Shown here: positions 1-9,800 of the stretch, one piece after another
How positions within the stretch are numbered: the first letter of the stretch is position 1
Layout: each line of letters opens with the position of its first letter
Source of the DNA: Mesorhabditis belari
Lineage: Eukaryota > Nematoda > Chromadorea > Rhabditida > Rhabditidae
Direction: 5' to 3'
DNA length: 64,000 nucleotides
Assembly: GCA_958450365.1 (NCBI GenBank)
Contig: CAUEEP010000938.1
Location: 1,550,001-1,614,000, forward strand
The notes under the pieces: model-generated
Database searches by the model: none
Seen by the model: the letters and a program-made list of their open reading frames with translations, nothing else
What the model was told of the DNA's origin: nothing
Translations under genes and position numbers: made by a program

Positions 1-1110
1 ACAAAACAAACAAAGCAAACAAAACAAACAAAACAAACAAAGCAAACAAAACAAAACAAACAAAGCAAACAAAACAAACAAAACAAACAAAGCAAACAAA
101 ACAAAACAAACAAAGCAAACAAAACAAACAAAGCAAACAAAACAAAACAAACAAAGCAAACAAAACAAACAAAACAAACAAAGCAAACAAAACAAAACAA
201 ACAAAAGCAAAACAAAACAAAACAAAGCAAACAAAACAAAACAAACAAAAAAGCAAACAAACAAAACAAACAAAACAAAACAAAACAAACAAAGCAAACA
301 AAACAAAACAAAACAAACAAAGCAAACAAAACAAAACAAACAAAGCAAACAAAACAAACAAAACAAACAAAGCAAACAAAACAAAACAAACAAAGCAAAC
401 AAAACAAACAAAACAAACAAAGCAAAACAAAACAAAACAAACAAAGCAAAACAAAACAAACAAAGCAAACAAAAACAAAACAAACAAAGCAAACAAAACA
501 AAACAAAAACAAACAAAGCAAACAAAACAAAACAAACAAAGCAAACAAAACAAACAAAACAAACAAAACAAACAAAACAAAACAAACAAAGCAAACAAAA
601 CAAACAAAGCAAACAAAACAAAACAAACAAAGCAAACAAAACAAAACAAAACAAACAAAGCAAACAAAACAAAGCAAACAAAACAAAACAAAACAAACAA
701 AGCAAACAAAACAAAACAAACAAAGCAAACAAAACAAACAAAACAAACAAAGCAAACAAAACAAAACAAACAAAGCAAACAAAACAAACAAAACAAACAA
801 AGCAAACAAAACAAAACAAACAAAGCAAACAAAACAAACAAAGCAAACAAAACAAAACAAACAAAGCAAACAAAACAAAACAAAACAAACAAAGCAAACA
901 AAACAAAACAAACAAAGCAAAACAAAACAAAACAAAACAAACAAAGCAAACAAAACAAAACAAACAAAGCAAACAAAACAAAACAAACAAAGCAAACAAA
1001 ACAAAACAAACAAAGCAAACAAAACAAAACAAACAAAGCAAACAAAACAAAACAAAACAAAACAAACAAAGCAAACAAAACAAAACAAACAAAGCAAACA
1101 AAACAAAACA
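1..1110. repeat. CAAAA/CAAAG satellite array
   Basis: Over 1.1 kb made almost only of CAAAA, CAAA and CAAAG words. Higher-order units of about 20-40 bp alternate ACAAAGCAAAC with ACAAAACAAAC. The G-containing words recur irregularly, so this is a degenerate satellite rather than a pure microsatellite. It runs off the left edge. It lies upstream of P450 exons that lack their 5' partners, so it may be inside a P450 intron. Confidence 0.95.
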
Positions 1111-1111
1111 A

Positions 1112-1390
1112 TTAAGGTACTTTCCAAAATCATATGTAAATCCAAAATTTTTGATCATTTTAATCAATCCTATCAAATTTTTCCTTAATTTGAAAGTGAT
1201 CACAAATTTTTCATTGCAATTTGTCGCCATTACTCTTCCAAAACCATTTAAAACCATTTGAAATGTGAAAAGCTCGAAATTTCCATTTAAAAAGGAAAAG
1301 TTGGAGTGGGAAAGATTGAAAAGCAACAAAATAAGGTCAAAGATAAGCTCAAAGATAAAGACTAGACATGCCCATTTTCGAGTTTTGGCG
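1112..1390. other. AT-rich spacer, no gene seen
   Basis: Unique AT-rich DNA between two repeat arrays. I see no exon with plausible splice sites and no RNA gene here. Confidence 0.6.
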
Positions 1391-1549
1391 GCCGGGTCGG
1401 ATCAGCGGGTCGGATCAGCGGGTCGGATCAGCGGGTCGGATCAGCGGGTCGGGTCAGCGGGTCGGGTCAGCGGGTCGGGTCAGCGGGTCGGGTCAGCGGG
1501 TCGGGTCAGCGGGTCGGGTCAGCGGGTCGGGTCAGCGGGTCGGGTCAGA
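1391..1549. repeat. 12-bp GC-rich minisatellite
   Basis: About 13 copies of GGGTCGGATCAGC/GGGTCGGGTCAGC-type words (12-bp period). The first copies carry GGATCAG and the rest GGGTCAG, so the variants are ordered along the array. The array is open in several frames only because the unit is a multiple of three. Confidence 0.95.
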
Positions 1550-1682
1550 TTGAAGAAAGTTGAAATTTACAGTTAACGGCTTGGCTTTTCTGGCGTATAT
1601 GCCATTTCGCAGCTAATTAGTCTAGTAAACTTATTTAAAACCCTAAAAATAGTTTTTACTAATTAAACAAAAAGCAATGGTC

Positions 1683-1762
1683 AGTGAATGGATCCGAACC
1701 TGGGCCAAGACCTGCCATTAGCCTTGAACCCGGCCACACTAATCATTAGGCCATCAGAGCAC
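1683..1762 (-). pseudogene. tRNA-like sequence, probably a pseudogene
   Basis: On the minus strand an A-box-like TGGCCTAATGATTAG is followed about 40 nt later by a B-box-like GGTTCGGATCC, the spacing of a tRNA gene. The acceptor and T stems do not pair well and no credible anticodon arm forms. I read it as a tRNA pseudogene or tRNA-derived repeat. Upstream of the P450 exons, opposite strand. Confidence 0.4.
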
Positions 1763-2077
1763 GTTTGAAGTATCATGAGAAAAGCTTGTAAACAACCGAA
1801 AAAAGGCCAGATCTGCCAAATTTGTATTCCAAATATCTCGTGTTACAAAAGCGTTCTGGAAAAACTAAAAACAGAGTCAGAATCCCCGAAGAAAACTTTA
1901 TCAAATGAGCCAGAGATCATGTGAAAACTCGATCTTTACTTGATTGATCTTTACTTGATAAAATTCCCTAGCCAAATTGTTTCCTAGAAAGCACAGCTTT
2001 TTGAAAACTTGTAAACTAGTACAAGTTTAGCTTAGCCAAGGCTTACAGGCTTAAAAGTCCATATTCTAAAATTTTAG

Positions 2078-4965
2078 AAAGAACTGGATTGCTTGAATGT
2101 GAGTGAGGTGGGGCTACGTGAGCGATCACTCACCCCGTATACACAAGCTGTCATTTGTGTGAGTTTAAAATTGAAATTTTCATTGACAAGATTGATAAGT
2201 TGAGCTTTATTTAACTAGAGAAAACGTTAAAATTGGCTCTTGAAAGAATCCGGGTCTTTTGGAAAAATCCAGGTATTTTGAAGGGGTCATCACACTTGGA
2301 AAGCCTATAACTTCATCTAGAGACAATATTATTGCTAACTTTTTATATCATTGTACCAAGGACATTTCAGGCTTTCAAATGATACCAAATAGAGCTTGAC
2401 TGGATTTTTCATTCCCATGCAAACAAAGCAAACAAGGCGACACAACACCCCGAGTTGAATAGGCCTCAATTGCTCAGAGTTTGCTCTGATTTTCTTGAAC
2501 TAGTTTATCCAATCAAGCTCTATTTGGTATCATTTGAAAGCCTGAAATGTCCTTTGTACAATGATATAAAAAGTTAGCAATAATATTGTCTCTAGATGAA
2601 GTTATAGGCTTTCAAAGTGTGACGACCCGTTAAAAATACCTGGATTTTTCCAAAAGACCCGGATTCTTTTAAAATACCTGGATTTTTTTCAAGAGCCTTA
2701 AAATTTAAGGAGATTCAACGAATAGCCAATATACTACCGATTAACTTATTGCGTACGGTGTGCGATGATGTGGAAATTGACGGGTACACATTTCCAAAGG
2801 GTGAGTGGTAAGGTAGATATAAAATAGCTCAAGATATTTTATCGAACAAAGGAATAGTACCTTTTGTACTGTTTTGTACTTTTGTACTGCTTTGTACTTT
2901 TGTACTGTTTTGTACTTTTGTACTACTTTTTACTGACTATAAAATACCGATTTTTCTAGGAACGATGGTGATTCCACAGATCTCAATAATGCTCAACGAT
3001 GAGACGGTTTTCGAGGAGCCGAAAGAGTTTCGGTTAGCTTTACAGTCAAGTTATTGAAATTACGATTAGAAAAGAATCTTATAAACCATTTAAACTTTTC
3101 AAATGTAAAAGTTGAACTTACATTTTCAAGAAAAATTTCAGCCCAGAACGTTTCCTGGATGATGAAGGGAAACTCAAGCGAATCGATCAATTTATGCCAT
3201 TTTCTCTGGGTTTGATTTTGATTTTTATATTGATGTTGATATTAATGTTGATATTGATGTTGATATTGATGTTGATATTGATGTTAATATTGATGTTGAT
3301 ATTGATGTTGATATTGATATTGATATTGATGTTGATATTGATGTTGATATTAATGTTGATATTAATGTTGATATTGATGTTAATATTGATTTTTATATTG
3401 ATATTGATAAAACATTGTCTACACAAAAGTCCTTTCTATTCTAAAGTTGATCTAGTAATCAGAAATCAACTCCACAATTTCCAGGTCGTCGCCAATGTTT
3501 GGGCGAGTCGCTCGCGCGGGCTGAGCTCTTTCTAATCTTCTCAAATGTTATCAAAGAATTCGATATTTTGCCCGTTCCAGGCGAGATCTATTCAAGAAAA
3601 AGAGCGCTCGGGTGAGTGTTTTTTGAAAGATTTGATAATTGGTGAAACAATCAAAGTTAACTCAAAGGAGTGTTGTGATTTTGACAGAAAATGGCTGTTG
3701 TCTAGGGTTTCCCAAAAAAAACAGCATAGACAGATGGCAGAAAATTGTCTAAATTATGTCAACTTTTAAAAGCTACCGTAATCTTGTCTCTTTTATTTAA
3801 TCTATCTATTGGGTTGATGGAAAAGTCCTTTCCGATTTTTTGGGAGAGTACCTTAAATTTGTCGAATTTTGACGTTTTATAGCTCATCCTAAAGCTGAAT
3901 TCAAGACGGATCGATTGGTAAAAACCGTTTTGAGATATCTCTTTTCTAAAAGTTTTTACAGCTATTTTAGTAAAGGGCGGCAGAGCCAAAAAAAATGGCT
4001 GTTTTCACGTTTCGTTAGTTTTCCGTGCAGAAATCTAGGCTAAAACCATGTGTTTCGTGATCAGCGTCAAAAATAACCCCTAGACACGCATTTTCAGAAT
4101 CTTAGCAAGAAATTTTTTGATACTTTTAACCTGATTCTTGGTTCACAAAGGATAACAAAAGATACGAAAAGTATAGATTAGATTAGATTAGCTCTGGAGT
4201 AAGATTAGCTCTGGAGTAAGATTAGCTTTGGAGTAAGATTAGCTCTGGAGTAAGATTAGCTCTGGGTAAAATTAGCCTGGGTAAGTTAGCTCGGGAGATT
4301 AGCCTGGGTAGATTAGCTCTGGAGTAAGATTAGCTCTGGAGTAAGATTAGCTCTGGAGTAAGATTAGCTTTGGAGTAAGATTAGCTCTGGAGTAAGATTA
4401 GCTCTGGAGTAAGATTAGCTCTCTCTTGAGTAAGAGAGATCAAGTGAGTCGTGGTGTAATGGTTAGCACAGTGGTCCGGTAAGGCGTGGCTCTTTTATCT
4501 TGCATCCCGAATCTGCTTTCTCTAAATCCTCTAGAGCTTTTTTCATAAATCGTGTGACTAAAGTTTGGAATGAAACCTCTCACAGTGGAAACCTCTCACA
4601 AAGCATTAAATTCTATATTTCTTTTGCCTTAATTTGAATGAAAATCGAAACGCCTTTCGGTTTCACTTTCTCTTTTTTTCTCAGGATTAAAATGAGAAAT
4701 CAATGGCAAAAGTGTTTGTCCGGTCGCGGGTTCGACCCCGGCGGCGCACAAATTTTTGCTTTACCCTAGTTTCAACTAATTGATTGAAGGCTAAAGACAA
4801 GGTTAGCATAGATTTTGAAACAGCCTTTTTCCAAACGGTTAGAATGGTTAAAACAATTTACTTTAAAGCTTTAAAGATGATTATTTCAGTTTAACTGTTT
4901 CCCCTCAAAAGTACCGTGTCCATTTGGTGCCCCGGAAGCTCGACACCAACATGAATCCAGTCTAA
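2078..4965 (+). CDS. Cytochrome P450, 3' part (5' exons outside window)
   Basis: Six exons: 2078-2158, 2710-2800, 2960-3032, 3142-3209, 3485-3611, 4890-4965 (171 aa plus stop). Phases are consistent throughout. The product is the C-terminal third of a microsomal-type P450, a haem-thiolate monooxygenase. Visible motifs: PYTQAVICEIQR, carrying the K-helix ExxR motif; PERF; the haem-binding loop FSLGRRQCLGE with the axial Cys; then a usual short final beta region. P450s are about 500 aa, so about 330 N-terminal residues, including the I-helix, are missing. None are found in 1,112-2,077, so they should lie left of the window. Introns hold a foldback element (2228-2707), a 12-bp array, a 17-bp array and a tRNA-like sequence; the last intron is 1.28 kb. 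Family certain, subfamily unknown. Confidence 0.92.
2228..2707. mobile_element. Foldback (palindromic) element in P450 intron
   Basis: The left arm, from GGCTCTTGAAAGAATCCGGG to about 2400, is repeated inverted from about 2513 to 2707 with few mismatches, around a spacer of about 110 bp. It carries no ORF. It fills most of the intron between two P450 exons and ends three bases before an exon acceptor. Confidence 0.85.
2851..2927. repeat. TTTGTACTG short tandem repeat
   Basis: Imperfect copies of TTTTGTACTG/TTTGTACT in a P450 intron, about five units. Confidence 0.8.
3212..3412. repeat. 6/12-bp TTGATA/TTGATG array in P450 intron
   Basis: About 200 bp of TTGATATTGATG and TTGATATTAATG. It starts three bases after the exon ending in the haem-loop Gly codon and lies wholly in the intron. 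Open reading frames across it on both strands are repeat artefacts. Confidence 0.95.
4172..4436. repeat. 17-bp minisatellite GGAGTAAGATTAGCTCT
   Basis: About 15 copies of a 17-bp unit, with a degenerate centre near 4265-4315, inside the last P450 intron. Confidence 0.93.
4444..4749 (+). pseudogene. Split tRNA-like sequence with about 235-bp insert
   Basis: A tRNA-like 5' half (GTGAGTC then TGGTGTAATGGTTAGCAC, a good A box/D arm) at 4444-4475 is matched by a 3' half at about 4715-4749 (CGGGTTCGACCCCG, a good B box/T arm, then GGCGCAC). The two ends can form a six-of-seven acceptor stem. The intervening stretch is far longer than any normal tRNA intron. It could be a tRNA gene broken by an insertion, or chance. 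It lies in the last P450 intron. Confidence 0.35.
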
Positions 4966-5284
4966 AAGAGTTTGATTTCTCTCCCCGTTTTCTCTTTTCT
5001 CTCATCCATGATCCTTTCACTGATAATTGTTGTGATCAATGTAGTTTGATTGATTTTTTGATAATGATATTTGATAATGTTTCTCTCATTTTTTGATCCA
5101 TTTCTGATCATTCCAACTTTTTGGCTTTATTTGACAGTTATTTCTCTATTGAATCTCTTTATATTTAAAGTTTTACCTGTGATAGTTAGGCTTGAAAGTG
5201 ATAAAGATAAAACTTTTCGCAATCTTACGTTTATAAGATTAATTTTTGGATTATTAATTACGATTTAAAGCTGAAGAAATGAAT

Positions 5285-5800
5285 AGTTAAGGTTAAGAGT
5301 TACAGTTAAGTTACAGTTACAGTTACGGTTAAGTTACAGTTAAGTTAAGCTACAGTTAAGTTACAGTTACAGTTAAGTTACAGTTACAGTTACAGTTAAG
5401 TTACAGTTACAGTTACAGTTAAGTTACAGTTAAGTTACAGTTACAGTTACAGTTAAGTTACAGTTACAGTTAAGTTAAGCTACAGTTAAGTTACAGTTAC
5501 AGCTAAGTTACAGTTACAGTTACGGTTAAGTTACAGTTACAGTTAAGTTACAGTCGGCGGTGCGTTACGTAAGGTTACGTTAAGTAAGTACAGTTAAGTT
5601 ACAGTAGTTACAGTTACAGTTACGGTTAAGTTACTAAGTTACAGAAGTTAAGTTACGTTAAGTTCAGTTAGGTTAAGCCCGTTAGGTTAAGTTACAGTTA
5701 GTTAAGCTACGTTAAGTTAAGCTCGTTAAGTTAAGTTACAGTTAAGTTAAGCTACAGTTAAGTTACAGTTACAGTTAAGTTACAGTTACAGTTAATCAAG
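5285..5800. repeat. GTTACA/GTTAAG hexamer array
   Basis: About 500 bp of AAGTTACAGTTACAGTT words, decaying between about 5550 and 5720, in the spacer between the P450 and the acyl-CoA synthetase gene. Confidence 0.95.
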
Positions 5801-6186
5801 TAATCGCTAGTAGTCAAGTAATCAATTACAGTAATCGCTTTAAACCTAAAGAAATAAACGATTATGGTTAAAAGCTCCGATAGCCAAATCATGCTTTAAA
5901 GCTGAAGAAATAAACGATTACGGTTATAAAGCTAAGTCACGCTTTAGATCAACTAAAAATCTAAAATTTGTCCTGATTACCGTAACCGTAGATCTTTATA
6001 TTTACCGTATCAATTGCCTAGAAACTTGGTGGGGTCACGGTACAGTTTAGAATGGTTACAAGTTGGGGTTTTGCCTAGTTCACAAGGGGGACTTGGGCTT
6101 GTCTAAAGCTTGTCCTGACTATCATAACTGTGCGTTAAATCTAGATCTTTATCTTTACCGTATTAACTATTTCTCTACCATTACGG

Positions 6187-6312
6187 GTTACGGTAGACGG
6201 GTTACGGTATCTATTAACTGACGAGATTACGGTAGTCTGGAGATTGATTCTAGACGGGTTACGGTATCTATTAACTGACGGGATTACGGTAGTCTGGAGA
6301 TTGATTCTAGAT
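6187..6312. repeat. Two-copy 66-bp direct repeat
   Basis: A unit containing GACGGGTTACGGTATC and TACGGTAGTCTGGAGATTG occurs twice in tandem with one or two differences. Confidence 0.85.
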
Positions 6313-6828
6313 TGATTCAAGCTCCAGTCATGGTAACCAAATCACCAAGCTAGTTCTTTCACCGGTAAAAGATCACCGGTAAAGGAGTTCTTTTGAGCAA
6401 TTGTATAACTTAAAGGCATCTAAAGCTAAGTTTAAATCAAACTAGCCATCTCTAAACTGAAATCTTCAAGTTTTAACCACTCTTTTCGCTCATTATGATC
6501 TCTAGGGATTAAAACTCGTACTCTTTGTTTTTCCCCAAACCACGTTTTGCCTTCATCCCCCGTTCTTTCCCCCGTTCTCTTATCAAATCAATTTGTTTGA
6601 GAATGTTTGAGATACAGAGATATGGAAAAAGTTTTCACATTTTTCGGAGATTATTCTCTAATTTCAAAGCCAATTTTGAAAAGATCATCTCGATTTTTTT
6701 TGTTTATTTGCCTTGAAAGCTTTTTGATTAATATTTTTTGTAATTATTTTATAATTATTTATAATTATAATTATTATAATTATTTATAATACCAATTAGT
6801 TCTTGATTTGAGCGGAATCAATCCAACT

Positions 6829-6839
6829 TTTCTTCAGCA
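6829..6839 (+). promoter_or_regulatory. Probable spliced-leader trans-splice acceptor
   Basis: TTTTCTTCAG ends two bases before the ATG of the acyl-CoA synthetase with no upstream coding exon in frame. In nematodes this is the typical outron acceptor. It also supports the chosen start. Confidence 0.6.
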
Positions 6840-9800
6840 ATGCCAGTGAAATCCGAGTTCTCAGACGTGTCTATTTCAACAAGTCCGTATTATGCAAAAG
6901 TTCTCGCGAAAATCCTCGAGCATCACCTTGAGACTCCTGGACGAGCAGCATTTGTGAGAGCTTTAGCTTTAAAGCTTTAAATTTTAAAGTCAATTGCTAA
7001 TAGATATCAGCTGAGAATCCAAATGAAAGCGTGACATGGCTTGAGCTTTTCGATTACTCCCACTCGTTGGCTAATTTCTTCAAGGAGCATCGTTTTGAGC
7101 GCGGCGAAGTTTGCTGTTTGGTGAGTTACAATTTTACAGCTTTTCTAAAAGACATATTTCTGAAAACTACCCTAATCAAGCTGCCAATTTACTCGACTAT
7201 TTCGATTTTTGTATCATTGCCTGGGTCTCTTATCAAAATCAAAATTTGATTGATAGAATAAAATTAAAACAGATTGTTTACAGTAGTTTTATGTGTGAAA
7301 ACGTATTACTTAAGAACATTAGTTAAGAAAGTATTCAGTTAAAGTTAAACTTTGGTAAAGCTAAACTTAGTCAAAGCTGACATGATGACATGATGATTTT
7401 AGAACTTTTCTTTATTTACAATTAAATATTGGGTTGATGAATTGAAAACTGCCGGCTATTGTCTTATGTGACAGTTTGAGCACTTTCTTCAAAAGAAACC
7501 CATTTTGGTGTTAATGGAAAACTTGTAGAGAACCAAAAAGATACACTTAGTAGTTCCGCTTAAAATTTGTCTGTTCTGTGTGTTCTTTGTGCGGCCGCGT
7601 AATCGCTCGTCGTCTGGCGCAGGGTCTTTAGATAACCCCCTTCCCTCCCTATTCTCCAATTTCTTCTGGCCGGCTCCGAATCCTCAAATTCGACATTGAC
7701 TTCTCCGCAAATCAAGGCTAATCTCAATCCATTGGGTTGGTAAATTGAAAACTGCCGGCTATTTTCATATTTGACAGTTTGAGCACTTTCTTCAAAAGAA
7801 ACCCATTTTGGCTTCAATGGAAAAAGAAGACTGAAAAATTCTTTTTGGCGGGGTCGTTTTATTGGGTCGGGTTACGGTAGTTTCCGACGTTTGGCGCGGA
7901 AACGTCTGAAAGGCAAAGTGTACGGTGGACGGTCCGAAAGGCATCTGTCGTCAGAATTTTATTATTTCAAGAGAGAATTCCTTTAAATGGATTTAAAGTA
8001 AAATGAAATTAAACCCAATTTGTTTAATTACTTTTTTAATTATTATTTTTAATTTATTGGGTTGGTGAATTGAAAACTGCGGGCTATTGTCATATGTGAC
8101 AGTTTGAGCACTTTCTTCAAAAGAAACCCATTTTGGTGTCAATGGAAAAGTTGTAGAGAATCAAAAATGAAGGTTATATCCAAATTTTCAGAACGATTCA
8201 AAAACTGGTTTTCAAGAAATGCCAAATTTACGAATTTTCACAAAACTTGCATTTTACGAAACTACTAAGTGTATCTTTTTGGAAATTTGGCTATAAGCCT
8301 CATTTTTGATTCTCTACAACTTTTCTATTGACACCAAAATGGGTTTCTTTTGAAGAAAATGCTCAAACTGTGACATCTCCAGTCCTCGATTTTTGAGTCT
8401 CACACTTGTCTCACACACAAACCAAAATCCTACCACGAAAGAGGAATCCGCAAATTGCCTGTAAAATGGGCAGAAGTTGTCAATAATAATGGAAATTATT
8501 TGGAATGAATTGATGGTTTTATGTTGGATAAATTTTAGTTCAAAGTCCCACAGTTTTCAATTCACCAATCCAATAGATACAACTTAGAATCTTTTATCGA
8601 TCTATAAAGAAATTATAGCTTAACTTTTCTTTAAAGATTCTTTTATTAGTTCTTTTCTTTTATTAGTTTTTTTATTAGTTCTTTTATTGCACAGGTATTG
8701 CCGAATTGTTGGCAGTACGCGGTCGGATTTCTGGGAGTGACGCTGGCTGGTGGGGCAGCTTCGGGAGCGAGTGCCATGTTCACCGATTGTTTGTTTTTTA
8801 AATAAAAATCTTTTAAATGAAAATTATTTCACATTTTGTCAAGCCATCAACTTTTAGATGAACTAGAGCGTCAATTCATTGACTCACAAGCGACAGCGAT
8901 TCTCACCGATGAGACGCATCTTGAGCGCGTTCGAACGGCTGTCACCAGAGCTTCACTAGTGAAAGTGAGATCTAAAATGGAAATATTGAGAAATTTTCGA
9001 AAGCATATCTTAAGATTATATCTAGATTTGAACTTTATGACTATTTTAAGGCACATTTTGCTTTTTTTTAGTGAAGAAAAAGCATGATGATGACTATTAG
9101 GGTGGTGCAAAAGAAACTGCCGATGGGTATCAGCTCTCATTTATCAGAAACGAGCGATGCTAACGGCATTATTTTTTTTATGTTTTGTTCGCATATTTGT
9201 TTGCTATTTATTTCGACATTTGAATTTTTTGGTTGTTGTTTATTTTATTTTAAAATGCTTATATTTTTTATTTAGATCATGGTCGAGCAAAAGTTTCTGC
9301 TACGAGCAGCATTACTGTTTAACTTCAAAATTGGAAAGTCTGCTGCCGAATCGCATCGTTCTCTCTGTGCTGCTTTCGGAGATAGCACTTTGTCTCTCAG
9401 GCAGTGTCAGACTTGGTTTCAACGATTCCGAGAGGAAGACGAGACTTTGGAAGATTACGAGCACGGTTCGAGGCCAGAAGTCGCGAACGAAGCCAAGCTG
9501 AGGGACGTTATTCAGGCCGATCCATGCCAATCTGCTCGAGATCTTGCGAAAATATTCCATTGCGATCATGTCACCATCGAACGCCATCTTTTGTTTTGAA
9601 TTTACCGTCAAATCGGCAGTTTCTTTTGCACCACCCTAATAGAAGGAAAGTTGTGCGACATTAGTCATTCTAACAATCGTAGCAATAGCTGGTAGCGAAA
9701 AATGAAGCAAATAAAGTTTAAATAGTCAGTTTCAACAATAGAAAATCTGTTAAACTTGTAATTTTTCATGTTTTCCAGACAATCTTGTGCATTCGGCACT

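Larger units (their letters stand above)
4966..6839. other. Intergenic spacer P450 to acyl-CoA synthetase
   Basis: Apart from the hexamer array and a roughly 66-bp direct duplication (6187-6312, built round ACGGGTTACGGTATC), this is AT-rich DNA with no recognisable gene. The promoter of the downstream gene should be in the last kilobase, but I cannot define elements. Confidence 0.6.

Noticed and set aside
1..1110. Telomeric or subtelomeric repeat
   Set aside because: No TTAGGC units, the nematode telomere repeat, anywhere in the array.
3545..3769. ORF just after the P450 haem exon as a possible terminal exon (3,688-3,769)
   Set aside because: A better final exon at 4,890-4,965 joins in phase and gives the usual P450 end (LTVSPQKYRVHLVPR).
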